Below are positions 16,872-24,741 of a DNA stretch of 32,911 nucleotides, piece after piece. The DNA lies in contig CATLAK010000027.1 of NCBI GenBank assembly GCA_949878435.1, positions 1 to 32,911 on the forward strand, given 5' to 3'. The notes beneath the pieces are model-generated. The model had not been told where the DNA came from and searched no databases. It saw only the letters and a list, made by a program, of their open reading frames with translations. How positions within the stretch are numbered: the first letter of the stretch is position 1; the number at the start of each line of letters is the position of its first letter. Made by a program: the position numbers and the translations under genes. The stretch is from an uncultured Lachnospiraceae bacterium. Its GTDB lineage: Bacteria > Bacillota > Clostridia > Lachnospirales > Lachnospiraceae.

Positions 16872-17568
16872 AAAGATTAAGAGAGTACTGATCAGCTTAT
16901 GCATGCTGTCCCTTGTGGCAGGATGCGGGAAAGCAGCCGCAGAAGAGGAGAGGGTGGTACTGCAGGAGAAAGAAACCGGAGTTGCAGCAGTAAATGAGGA
17001 GAGAGGGGAAAAAGTGGATGACAATGGAATGGTGGGGGATTACGAATATTGTTTCCTTGAGGATGGTTCTGCAAAGATATTAAAATATACTGGAAATGAG
17101 TCCGTGGTCTTTCTGCCAGAGAAGCTGGAAGGAAAGAAGGTCAGTGCAATCGGCGAATCGGCATTTAAGGATAACGGACAGATCAACCAGGTGATTTTTC
17201 CCACGGGGATTATTGTGATTGGAGACAGTGCTTTTGAGGGCTGTGTGGAACTACAGTATGCTTTTCTTAATAAAGAATTAAGGGAAATCGGATACAGAGC
17301 GTTTGGCGGATGTACCAGCCTTGAAGAAATGACCTTTCCGGAAGGTATGACAGATATAGGGGCAGGCATATTTGAAGGCTGTACCGAATTGAAAAAGATA
17401 GTGCTGCCGGAGAGCATGTGCTCCATAGATGAGAACGCATTTGCAGGGTGCACGGAATTACAGCTGGTTTACGGTGATAGTGAGTTTGCAGAAGCATATG
17501 CGGAAAAAGAAGGGAAAACTTATGTTGACTTCAACCGGATAAGGGAAGAAGGCAATCAGGTGTGGTGA
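16858..17568 (+). CDS. Lipoprotein with BspA-like leucine-rich repeats
   Basis: 236 residues from the ATG at 16858, preceded by a GGAG-rich stretch. The N-terminus is a lipoprotein signal (KKIKRVLISLCMLSLVAGC; lipobox LVAGC), so the mature protein should be anchored on the outer face of the membrane. After a charged spacer it carries LRR_5 repeats (IGESAFKDNGQINQVIF, IGYRAFGGCTSLEEMTF, IDENAFAGCTELQLVY). It shares the fold of the two secreted proteins upstream but is shorter and anchored. Together they could form a surface set; an immunity role against the wall-cutting effector at 12594 is possible but not shown. Confidence 0.82.
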   Translation: MKCRKKIKRVLISLCMLSLVAGCGKAAAEEERVVLQEKETGVAAVNEERGEKVDDNGMVGDYEYCFLEDGSAKILKYTGNESVVFLPEKLEGKKVSAIGESAFKDNGQINQVIFPTGIIVIGDSAFEGCVELQYAFLNKELREIGYRAFGGCTSLEEMTFPEGMTDIGAGIFEGCTELKKIVLPESMCSIDENAFAGCTELQLVYGDSEFAEAYAEKEGKTYVDFNRIREEGNQVW

Positions 17569-17569
17569 A

Positions 17570-18190
17570 ATGCAGATGAATAATCGGAAAAAGGAAATAA
17601 TGCAATATATTCAAAAACATATGGAAGAATATTTTAACTCGTCCTGCAGACAACTCCAGTCATATGTTGAGGCTCATGCCAATGAAATATGGGGTGATTT
17701 AGGGCAGGCAATAGATAAAGTGCTGAAATCCGTCCAGGAAGTTCAAGGTGAGAGGCAAAAGGGAGCGCTGCAATACCTGATTTTTAGTTTTTTGAGAAGC
17801 AGCTTGCATCAGGAAAGGCTTAAGTTCCGAATAGAAGCTTATGACGACAACTTCTATTTGGATAACAGAGAAACAGCTGGAAGTTATCAGCCAGTATTTT
17901 TACAGGAAAGGTATGCGGAGGATTTATCAGACCTTTATAAAGATGCAGGCAGTAAATTTGTAAGGCTGCAGGGATATGAATTACTCTGGATAAAGGAGCA
18001 GTATACCCATTATTATGAAGCGATTGTCTACAGAATAATTGAGAATCTGTCAAGGCTGATTATGCGGAATGTGGAAGAGAGCAGCATTTCTATAACGGAT
18101 GATTTCAAAATCATTTACGGAGAATTTATGGACAAGGCAGTTATCTTATACACAAAGGAGAAAGATAAAGATGGAGTATTTTCTGATTGA
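17570..18190 (+). CDS. Spike-module partner protein alpha, unknown function
   Basis: 206 residues from the ATG at 17570, one base after the previous stop; the ATG at 17576 is also possible because no strong RBS decides. No family is recognised. It is mostly helical, without signal peptide or membrane helix. It is related to the protein at 25765: both have a long helical N-terminus, then a segment like ALQYLIFSFLRSSL / GITYCLSSILTKSY, then an aromatic strand part ending in D/E-rich residues, then a helix around the EAIVYRIIENLSR / AAVQKLCEDMAEE position. Both are followed by a beta gene, so alpha and beta probably work together, perhaps as an effector adaptor. Confidence 0.65.
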   Translation: MQMNNRKKEIMQYIQKHMEEYFNSSCRQLQSYVEAHANEIWGDLGQAIDKVLKSVQEVQGERQKGALQYLIFSFLRSSLHQERLKFRIEAYDDNFYLDNRETAGSYQPVFLQERYAEDLSDLYKDAGSKFVRLQGYELLWIKEQYTHYYEAIVYRIIENLSRLIMRNVEESSISITDDFKIIYGEFMDKAVILYTKEKDKDGVFSD

Positions 18191-18707
18191 GACAGGAGAA
18201 GGGAACCGGATTCCTTATAATATCAATAAAAATCGGGCGATTGATATCAGATTCCTGACAAGGGAGGGGATTCGCAGGTTCCCACGATGGAATGTGATGG
18301 AGATGAATTTTCCCATGGAGGGATTTTTCCCAGATCTGCTGTGCAGTCCCTGCATTATGGTATCCAGATGTTTTATGGAAACCACTCTGATGTATCATGC
18401 TGGTACTCCATACATAGGAGCCAAGCTGTGGGATAAAGAGAGTGGAAGCAGTGCTACTTATTTTTTACCAATATTTGAAGAGATAGAGTGTCTTTCGGAT
18501 AAATGCCAGTATAACAGCATAGGGAACAGGATGACAGAACTGGTGCTGGAGAAGGGTAAAATCAACGCATTTGCAGCTTTTAGAATAAAGGATTTTAAAA
18601 GGAACTGTATTGTTGGCAGACTTGATTTTGTGGAGAGCTTGTTGCGGAGGGGGATACAGGGGATTAAGCTGACGGAAGTGGGAATGGTTGACGTGGAACA
18701 GGCATAG
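18171..18707 (+). CDS. Spike-module partner protein beta, weakly Imm11/DUF1629-like
   Basis: 178 residues from the ATG at 18171, with AAAGGAG 10 bases upstream and a 20-base overlap with alpha. The paralogue is at 26343: both start MEYF, then share LTREGIRRFPRW / LTREHYKELPKY, a segment FPDLLCSPCIMVSRCFME / YPDILTEPFLLVSKEVMD, ATYFLPIFEE / ASYYLPILKE, and the end DFVESLLRRGIQGIKL / DVAESLLARGAEGMEL. The last pattern recalls the Imm11 (DUF1629) immunity family, but the match is weak. A copy follows alpha in each module, so an adaptor or effector-binding role is as likely as immunity. Cytosolic. Confidence 0.65.
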   Translation: MEYFLIETGEGNRIPYNINKNRAIDIRFLTREGIRRFPRWNVMEMNFPMEGFFPDLLCSPCIMVSRCFMETTLMYHAGTPYIGAKLWDKESGSSATYFLPIFEEIECLSDKCQYNSIGNRMTELVLEKGKINAFAAFRIKDFKRNCIVGRLDFVESLLRRGIQGIKLTEVGMVDVEQA

Positions 18708-18723
18708 CAAATGCAAAAATGAT

Positions 18724-18730
18724 AAGGAGA
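18724..18730 (+). promoter_or_regulatory. Ribosome binding site deciding a start at 18740
   Basis: AAGGAGA lies 9 bases before the ATG at 18740 and after the in-frame ATG at 18719, so 18740 is the likely start of the FRG gene. Confidence 0.6.
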
Positions 18731-18739
18731 AATAGAAAA

Positions 18740-19489
18740 ATGATTGAAGTACAAATTAACTCGATAAACAATTTAATAGATGAAATAAAAAAATTGAAAG
18801 ATATGTATGGAAAGCAACCAATATGGTTCAGGGGGCAAGAGAATAGTAATTGGCATCTTGAGCCATCAATATTTAGGGGAAAACTACGTCAAAAAGAAAA
18901 TTATGTTACAAATGATTTTTATATTTATGTAAAACAAATTGAAAATAATACGCCTAATAAAGATAATTATGCGGCATGGATGTCATTAATGCAGCATTAC
19001 GGATTGCCGACAAGAATATTGGATTGGAGCAGTTCTCCTCTGGTAGCATGCTATTTTGCCTTGGAAAGAAACATAGATAAAGAAAATGATGCTTGTATAT
19101 GGGTATTGATTCCCCGAAGAATAAATGTGCAAGAGGGATTTGGAGAATTTGTATATCCTATAGATGCCTATACAGTGCAGCAAATGTTATTACCGGCATT
19201 TAAGAATAATGTGATGTTAGAAGATAAGTTTATGAATAAAATTATTGCATGTCATTCAGTGGAGAAAGATTTACGAATGTATTCGCAACAATCCTCCTTT
19301 ACAGTACATAATTCACCAAAAAAGCTGGAAGATATTTGTGATGATGAAACGCTTTTTAAATTTGTTATCCCATGCGAATCTAAAGAGAAACTGTATGAGA
19401 GTGTAAATATATTGGGGATTTCTACCAGTTTTATTTATCCAGATATGGAACACATTTCAAAAGATGTTATAAAAAAGTATACGGAATGA
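18740..19489 (+). CDS. FRG-domain protein
   Basis: 249 residues. The FRG domain is named for its Phe-Arg-Gly motif, seen here as IWFRGQENSNW at residues 28-38. A second conserved block, QHYGLPTRILDWSSSP, is at 85-100, followed by the usual ACYFALE. FRG domains are common in mobile and defence-related loci; the biochemical activity is not settled. It is AT-rich and lies directly before the helicase-nuclease gene, whose frame is the same and is open right after this TGA stop. The pair is probably one functional unit. The start was chosen by the RBS at 18724. Confidence 0.85.
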   Translation: MIEVQINSINNLIDEIKKLKDMYGKQPIWFRGQENSNWHLEPSIFRGKLRQKENYVTNDFYIYVKQIENNTPNKDNYAAWMSLMQHYGLPTRILDWSSSPLVACYFALERNIDKENDACIWVLIPRRINVQEGFGEFVYPIDAYTVQQMLLPAFKNNVMLEDKFMNKIIACHSVEKDLRMYSQQSSFTVHNSPKKLEDICDDETLFKFVIPCESKEKLYESVNILGISTSFIYPDMEHISKDVIKKYTE

Positions 19490-19549
19490 AATTTAAAGTA
19501 TATATGTATACGAAATAGGAAAGAGATAATAGAAAAAGTAAAAGAAATT

Positions 19550-21961
19550 TTGACTAAATGGTATACAGAAAAAATTGATGAACGTGATGTTATCATTAAA
19601 CTGCATACAGGAGAGGGAAAGACTTTAATAGGATTATTGGTTTTAATGACAAAATTAAATAAAGGAGACGGACCATGTGTGTATATATGTCCCAACAAAT
19701 ATTTGGTTGAGCAGGTTTGTAAAGAAGCTACAAAATTTGGAATTCCTATTTGTACAATAGGGGAAAACAATCAACTTCCCAATGAGTTTCTTGCAAGCAA
19801 AAGAATTCTTATAACTCATGTTCAAAAAATGTTTAATGGTAAAACAATATTTGGGACAGGAAATACTTCAGAAAAGATAGGGGCAATTGTCTTTGATGAT
19901 GCACATGCATGTCTTGATGCGATACGTGATGCATTTGTAATAAGCATAAAAAGGAATGAAGAAAAAGAATTATATGAAAAAATTTTTGAATTATTCGAAG
20001 ATGATTTATCAGAGCAGGGAGAGGGAACATTATGGGATATAAAAAATAATGAAGATTATGATAGCATCATGATGATTCCTTACTGGGCATGGATTGAAAA
20101 AAAATCTCAGGTACTTGAATTATTAGCAAAAAGCAAGGATAAAAATTGTATTACATTTGTCTGGTCACTTATAAAAAATAGTGTGGAAAATTGTCAAGCA
20201 TTTATAAAGGGGAATGAAATACAAATAATGCCGTTAGTAGCGCCCATTAATATGTTTGGATGTTTCACCAATGCGAAATATAGGATATTAATGTCGGCAA
20301 CGACACAGGATGATAGTTTCTTTGTAAAAGTGTTAGGAATTTCAATTAATGCAATAAAAGAACCGATTATAAATGAAAAATTGAAATGGTCAGGAGAAAA
20401 GATGATTTTAATTCCTTCGCTAATTTCACAGGAATTTACACGACACTCTATAATAGAGTATTTAGGACAGATGACGTATAAATTTGGTGCGATTGCATTA
20501 ACACCTACATGGAAAAAGCAGGAGGATTATTGTGAGTTTGGTTGTATACCAATTGATAAATCTAATATATATCAAGAAATGAATAATCTGCAACGGGGAG
20601 ATTACGGAACAGGAAAATTGAGGGTTTTGGTTAATAGATATGATGGTATTGATTTACCAGATAATGCCTGCCGCATTTTGATTTTAGATTCGCTTCCATT
20701 TTCTACAAATATGAGTGATGTATATGAGGAAAAGGCAAGAAGTAAAAGTCATTTGATTCAGAAAAAAATAGCGCAAAAGATAGAACAAGGATTAGGAAGA
20801 AGCGTAAGGAGTGAAAAGGATTATAGTTGTATTATTTTAATTGGATCTGAACTCGTAAGTTTCATACGAAGTAGTTTGACTAGGGAATTGTTTTCTAATC
20901 AGACACAAAAGCAAATTGAAATAGGATTACAAGTGTCTGAATGGGCGAAGGAAGATGGTAAAGAATTAACGATTAAAGAGACAGCATCCCTTATGAATCA
21001 ATGTTTAAAAAGAGATAATGGATGGAAGGCTTATTATGAAAGTGAAATGAATCGTATAGAGGTAGCGGAAAAAAACAGAGAAGATGAATTGGAGATATTG
21101 TCTTTAGAGCAAAAGGCAGAAAATATGTTTTTGCAAAAAAAATATGATGAAGCTGCAAATGTTATTCAATCTATTTTGGATACAATTAAATGCGATAAAA
21201 GTGATAAAGGATGGTATTTGCAAATGAAGGCTCACTATATGTATCATAGTAGCAAAATAGAGTCGCAAAAATTGCAAAGGGCAGCTTTTGAAAGTAATTT
21301 TGAGATGCTTAAGCCAAGAGATGGAGTTACATATAAAAAAATGGAGAACATTAATTTAAACAGAATACAAAATATTATAAAGAATATTCAAAAGTTTAAA
21401 TCTTTTGATGAATTGATGCTGGAAATCAATAGGATAAATGAATGCTTGAGTTTTGGCGTAACGGCAGATAAATTTGAAGCAGCTGTAGGAGAGCTGGGAA
21501 TATTGTTAGGATATGTGAGTCAAAGACCTGACAAATCAATTAGAAAGGGACCAGATAATCTGTGGGGGATGGGGAATAATTATTATGTTATGTTTGAATG
21601 TAAAAGTGAGGTGTCGCTAGGAAGAAAGGAAATTTATAAATCAGAAGTTGGACAAATGAATAATCACTGTGGCTGGTTTGACAAAGAATATCCAGATGCA
21701 CATGTGCTTAGAATAATGATTATTCCGACAAACTGTGTTGCATATGATGCAGATTTTACACATGATGTGAAGATTTTGCGTAAAAACAGCTTAAATCAGT
21801 TAAAAAAGAATGTGATAAATTTTTTCAAAGAATTGAAAGAATATGATTTAAATTGTTTAGAAGAAAGATTTATACATAATTGTCTTAAAATGCATGATTT
21901 GGATAATGAAAGTATAATAGATAAGTATGTTGAAAATCCTAAAATACAAAAGCATCAATAG
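19550..21961 (+). CDS. Superfamily 2 helicase with C-terminal PD-(D/E)XK nuclease, probable defence protein
   Basis: About 803 residues from TTG at 19550. Helicase motifs: Walker A HTGEGKT (19-25), DEAD-like box DDAH (116-119), motif III SAT (249-251), motif VI QGLGRSVRSE (413-422). A charged middle region follows. The C-terminus has nuclease-fold features: FEAAVGELG with Glu643, then GPDNLW with Asp669, then FECKSE with Glu683 and Lys685, the classic D...ExK layout of the restriction-endonuclease fold. Together with the FRG gene this suggests a DNA- or RNA-targeting defence pair. The start is uncertain: the frame is open back to 19490 just after the FRG stop, and the TTG lacks a good RBS. 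AT-rich, so likely acquired separately from the spike genes. Confidence 0.82.
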   Translation: MTKWYTEKIDERDVIIKLHTGEGKTLIGLLVLMTKLNKGDGPCVYICPNKYLVEQVCKEATKFGIPICTIGENNQLPNEFLASKRILITHVQKMFNGKTIFGTGNTSEKIGAIVFDDAHACLDAIRDAFVISIKRNEEKELYEKIFELFEDDLSEQGEGTLWDIKNNEDYDSIMMIPYWAWIEKKSQVLELLAKSKDKNCITFVWSLIKNSVENCQAFIKGNEIQIMPLVAPINMFGCFTNAKYRILMSATTQDDSFFVKVLGISINAIKEPIINEKLKWSGEKMILIPSLISQEFTRHSIIEYLGQMTYKFGAIALTPTWKKQEDYCEFGCIPIDKSNIYQEMNNLQRGDYGTGKLRVLVNRYDGIDLPDNACRILILDSLPFSTNMSDVYEEKARSKSHLIQKKIAQKIEQGLGRSVRSEKDYSCIILIGSELVSFIRSSLTRELFSNQTQKQIEIGLQVSEWAKEDGKELTIKETASLMNQCLKRDNGWKAYYESEMNRIEVAEKNREDELEILSLEQKAENMFLQKKYDEAANVIQSILDTIKCDKSDKGWYLQMKAHYMYHSSKIESQKLQRAAFESNFEMLKPRDGVTYKKMENINLNRIQNIIKNIQKFKSFDELMLEINRINECLSFGVTADKFEAAVGELGILLGYVSQRPDKSIRKGPDNLWGMGNNYYVMFECKSEVSLGRKEIYKSEVGQMNNHCGWFDKEYPDAHVLRIMIIPTNCVAYDADFTHDVKILRKNSLNQLKKNVINFFKELKEYDLNCLEERFIHNCLKMHDLDNESIIDKYVENPKIQKHQ

Positions 21962-22054
21962 TAAAAAATTCAATGTTGTGTAAAAGAGAGTACCTCATGA
22001 CAATAATAGAATGATGATTATTATTGATTGAGAGACTTTATGAGAGGGATAAAT

Positions 22055-23635
22055 ATGGCAGCAATTACATCAGGAGAAATCAGAATAGAGACGGCGGTAC
22101 CAATAGAAGACTTAAGGGCGCTTCACATGGAAATTAAAAAAGACTCCCATGCAGTCATTGAACTTGAGGGATTTCTTTCTGAGAAAGAAGGTGAAGAAGC
22201 ATTATGCAAGCCTATGGAGAAGGCAGATTTAAATGTGTGGACTGGTGATAAACTTCTTTTTTCAGGAATGATTCAAGAAATTCGGGAGGTACAGGAAGGG
22301 CAGGGATATCAGATATCTGTACGGGGCATTTCAAAGACGGCGCAGACAGACTGCAGGAAGAAAAGCCGGACTTTCCAGAATGTGAATAGGACTTATCAGG
22401 AAATCATGAGAGAAGTTTTGCAGGATACTGTCGGGGCGGACATTCGTTTTCATGTAGAGGATCAGAAAATAGAAATTCCCCTTTATCAGCTCGAAGAGAC
22501 AGACTGGGAGTTTATAAAGCGTCTGGCGAGCCGAATTAGTACGTCCATAGCACCGGATGCACTGTCGGGAAGACCGGAAATCAATGTCGGTCTCCCTAAA
22601 GGAAGAACTCATAGCCGGAAAACGCTGGATGCTTTTGAGGAAAGAGCATGGTTTGACAGACAAAAAAGAAAGATTGGCAGGGATGTCAGTACCTATGAAG
22701 ACCTGAATCTTGGAGACAGGGTAGAATGGGAAGGAATTTATTATAGTATCGCGGGCAAAGAATGTCAGCTCAAGAAGGGGCTGCTGTGCTTCCGGTACAG
22801 GATGGAATCCAAAGGCGCGTTTTCCGCAGAGCCTTATGAAAATCAGGAAGCCACAGGAAGACTGCTTTCGGCAAGTGTACTGGAGACAAAAGATGAATTT
22901 GTCAGGGTGAAATTTGATATAGACGAGATTCAGCAGGCGGAGGAGGCTTACTGGTATCCATGGGAACCGGACACGGGAAACCTCATGTACTGCATGCCAG
23001 AAAAAGGAGAACAGATTTATATTCAGCTGGCAGGTCCATTTGACAGTAAGGCAAGAGCAATATGCGGTGTACATACAAATGGATGGGGGCATCCAGAGAT
23101 GAAAACGACGGACAGATACTTTACCACAATGAATCAGAAGCGGATGCACCTTTTGCCAGACAGAATGGGATTTCAGGATTTAAAACAGGAAAATCCGCTG
23201 AAAATATCTCTTACGGATGAAAGCGGAACTGACTTTGTCAGCAACAGAAAGATTGTGATTTCTGCTACAGACACCGTAGGAATTAAGGCGGACCGCTTAT
23301 TTTTTCAATCGCCCAAAGAGATTTCTCTTGTGAGGAGAGATAATACCGCTCCGACGGTCATCAATATGTGTAATGGTTTCGACTCTATAGGCGCTACGAA
23401 TAAAGTGACGCTGGCAGGCAACGATCATGCTGGGTTTCCGGTGTTTCATGAATACCAGAGTGAAAGCGGAAAAGAATGTAGTCTGAATGAGCTGGAAATG
23501 GATATCATTGCATCGACCCCATGCAAAGCCTTGGCAGGCGATTTGGAAAAGCAGATACGCGGCATACAGGTGAATCAGATTGGACTGGAAGAGACAGACA
23601 ACAAACTGGTTTATGAGGGAGGGGTGAAAGGATGA
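22055..23635 (+). CDS. VgrG-like spike protein A' (second module)
   Basis: 526 residues. GAGAGGG stands 6 bases before the ATG at 22055; upstream in-frame TTG 22028 and ATG 22040 are less likely, and the chosen N-terminus lines up with VgrG-A. The gpD/VgrG signature QLEETDWEFIKRL is at 145-157. The OB-fold part is at about 301-321 (YPWEPDTGNLMYCMPEKG). The end is the A type: SLVRRDNTAPTVINMCNGFD, as in VgrG-A (SPTVINLCNAFD). It has no long beta-helix tip. It is the first gene of module 2, after a 93-base gap behind the helicase gene, and may have its own promoter, but I cannot identify one. Confidence 0.85.
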   Translation: MAAITSGEIRIETAVPIEDLRALHMEIKKDSHAVIELEGFLSEKEGEEALCKPMEKADLNVWTGDKLLFSGMIQEIREVQEGQGYQISVRGISKTAQTDCRKKSRTFQNVNRTYQEIMREVLQDTVGADIRFHVEDQKIEIPLYQLEETDWEFIKRLASRISTSIAPDALSGRPEINVGLPKGRTHSRKTLDAFEERAWFDRQKRKIGRDVSTYEDLNLGDRVEWEGIYYSIAGKECQLKKGLLCFRYRMESKGAFSAEPYENQEATGRLLSASVLETKDEFVRVKFDIDEIQQAEEAYWYPWEPDTGNLMYCMPEKGEQIYIQLAGPFDSKARAICGVHTNGWGHPEMKTTDRYFTTMNQKRMHLLPDRMGFQDLKQENPLKISLTDESGTDFVSNRKIVISATDTVGIKADRLFFQSPKEISLVRRDNTAPTVINMCNGFDSIGATNKVTLAGNDHAGFPVFHEYQSESGKECSLNELEMDIIASTPCKALAGDLEKQIRGIQVNQIGLEETDNKLVYEGGVKG

Positions 23636-23847
23636 GTAAAAGCATCAAGACAGGTGGGGTAGGAAAGAGTCCTGCCATAGATAAGATGAATCGTCTGAAT
23701 GAAGTGAGCAGCCGGGTGCATGCGGCTGCTGCATTGGAGAAAAAAGCATTTGATACGCAGAATGAAAAAGCACAGGCAGTGCTTTCGAGGAGAAGACAGA
23801 TTATAACAGAATTTAAAGTCAGTTTTAAAAGGCAGGAAAGGCTATGA
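23632..23847 (+). CDS. Conserved 71-residue protein of the spike module, second copy
   Basis: The N-terminus TGGVGKSPAIDKMNRLNEV matches the protein at 9864 almost residue for residue; beyond it the two proteins diverge. The rest is helical and charged (ALEKKAFDTQNEKAQAVL, RRRQIITEFKV). The start overlaps the VgrG-A' stop as ATGA, with GGGAGGGG upstream, and its stop overlaps the next ATG the same way. Such tight coupling suggests fixed stoichiometry with the spike protein. Function unknown. Confidence 0.75.
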   Translation: MSKSIKTGGVGKSPAIDKMNRLNEVSSRVHAAAALEKKAFDTQNEKAQAVLSRRRQIITEFKVSFKRQERL

Positions 23848-24383
23848 AGACTATTTTTGACGGGGATGCGGAAGGAAGCATACAGAATACACTTGATCTG
23901 GTCAAGTGGGATTTTGCTGAAAGGAAGTTCAGCCTGGCGCTGCCGGGAAATTTTGCAGAAATGAGCGGAGAAAAACAGGAAGGAAGCTATCCTCTGGCAA
24001 ACCGACCCCAGATCATACTGGAGGAGGAACAAGGGAAGGAACAGATTACGATCCAGTTTTTTCGCAAAGTATTGAAGAAAGAGGATGTCAGAAATGCAAT
24101 AGAACAGGTTCTTGAACTGACACAGGAGGCTTTTGTGCAATATACGTATTCGCCGGTCTATTTATACGGGGACGGAGCGGTTCCTGTGGGTTGGTTTCTC
24201 ATGCATATGAAGGACATGGAGAAGGAGCATATTAAAGCGTTATTTCCAATCAAAGAATATATGGTGCTTCTGACATTTACCTACCCGGAAGAAGAAAGCA
24301 TAAAGTGGTGCAGCTTGAAAGAAGAGATATTTGCATCCATTAAGGAGGATAGCAGTGGAACAGGTACTATATGGAGACCTTGA
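23844..24383 (+). CDS. DcrB-like protein 1' (second module)
   Basis: 179 residues, the same length class as the protein at 10063 (180). The pattern is shared: FSLALPGNFAEMSG / LEIQLPGGFEAVTG, SYPLANRPQIIL / KFPYGQGPQEVY, KEQITIQFFRKVL / EKIITFNLLDKAL, then VGWFLMHM / AGWFSFAT, and EYMVLLTFTYP / HILFVLSLEG. DcrB-like fold by eye, possible effector chaperone. It overlaps the previous gene by 4 bases (ATGA) and the next by 29. It appears intact, unlike the following gene. Confidence 0.65.
   Translation: MKTIFDGDAEGSIQNTLDLVKWDFAERKFSLALPGNFAEMSGEKQEGSYPLANRPQIILEEEQGKEQITIQFFRKVLKKEDVRNAIEQVLELTQEAFVQYTYSPVYLYGDGAVPVGWFLMHMKDMEKEHIKALFPIKEYMVLLTFTYPEEESIKWCSLKEEIFASIKEDSSGTGTIWRP
24342..24348 (+). 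promoter_or_regulatory. Ribosome binding site of the truncated DcrB2' gene
   Basis: AAGGAGG is 6 bases before a GTG at 24355. The start is confirmed by the match of the following residues (YGDLDLFLIQMKK) with the beginning of the paralogue at 10580 (YGDKLILALRQKY). Confidence 0.65.
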
Positions 24384-24741
24384 TCTTTTTCTCATTCAAA
24401 TGAAAAAGCGGTTTGGAAAAGGGACGGAAAACGGACAAAAATTTTTAGAGGATACCTATCAGGAAGATTATGGAATGGGATTTTCCATTCAGATTCCTAA
24501 AGAATTTGAACAGGCAGACGCACAAAGCGCGGCTGCGGTATTCTGGTCAGAAAAGCGTCCTCCGGTTATCCTCATCACGCCTAAAAGGGAGGAGGGACTT
24601 ACCTTTCAATTCTTATCGGAGGAGATGGCGGGAGCTGGCTGCTGGACCAGGAAAAGCATTTTAGGACCTTTCAGGACAGCGCAGTTACATATGAGGATAT
24701 TTTCAGACAGATTACTGCGGGATATCCGGACGCAGAAGTGA
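24355..24741 (+). pseudogene. Truncated DcrB-like protein 2', out-of-frame fusion to VgrG-B'
   Basis: The ORF begins at GTG 24355 and gives 128 residues. The first 85 or so match residues 1-94 of the 203-residue protein at 10580: FSIQIPKEFEQADAQSAAA / CSILLPDSMTDMADAQAAA, RPPVILITPKREEGLTFQF / RPQIIKAEAGGDAALTFSL. After about 24610 the sequence is no longer DcrB-like; in the neighbouring reading frame it is the middle of a VgrG-B. The last 40 residues of this ORF are therefore an out-of-frame reading of VgrG sequence. About 109 residues of this gene are gone. Loss of function is likely unless the remaining half folds alone. Confidence 0.75.
24606..24640 (+). other. Deletion junction between DcrB2' and VgrG-B'
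   Basis: Before this stretch the frame-1 reading matches DcrB2; after it the frame-0 reading matches VgrG-B (WLLDQEKHFRTFQDS against ILMDLEPHFRVFQNE at residues 100-114 of the protein at 11178). Compared with module 1, about 600 bases are missing. The exact breakpoint cannot be fixed by eye. Confidence 0.7.

Larger units (their letters stand above)
14163..16887 (+). repeat. Tandem duplication, about 1.36 kb unit, containing the leucine-rich-repeat gene
   Basis: Copy 1 runs from about 14163 to 15525 and copy 2 from about 15526 to 16887; the two ATGs are 1362 bases apart. Each unit includes the same leader (GAGTCC, then AAGGAGTAAGAG before the ATG). Copy 1 ends with a relic of the start of the lipoprotein gene (15496-15533), which is intact only after copy 2. 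Boundaries are by eye. Confidence 0.85.

Noticed and set aside
18688..18716. Possible promoter before the FRG gene (TTGACG with a weak -10)
   Set aside because: The -35-like box lies inside the beta gene and the -10 match is poor; not enough to support a promoter.
19487..19489. TGA between the FRG and helicase genes as a read-through or selenocysteine codon
   Set aside because: The FRG domain ends normally here and no stem-loop or conserved context is visible; a coupled start with a frame change explains the layout better.
22001..22026. Hairpin CAATAATA / TATTATTG before VgrG-A'
   Set aside because: The 8-bp stem is only A/T-rich apart from one pair and has no T-run, so it is too weak to call a terminator or attenuator.
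22331..23149. 272-residue ORF on the minus strand inside VgrG-A'
   Set aside because: Shadow of a strong coding frame; Cys/Phe/His-rich composition with no family pattern. The other long minus-strand ORFs were rejected for the same reason.
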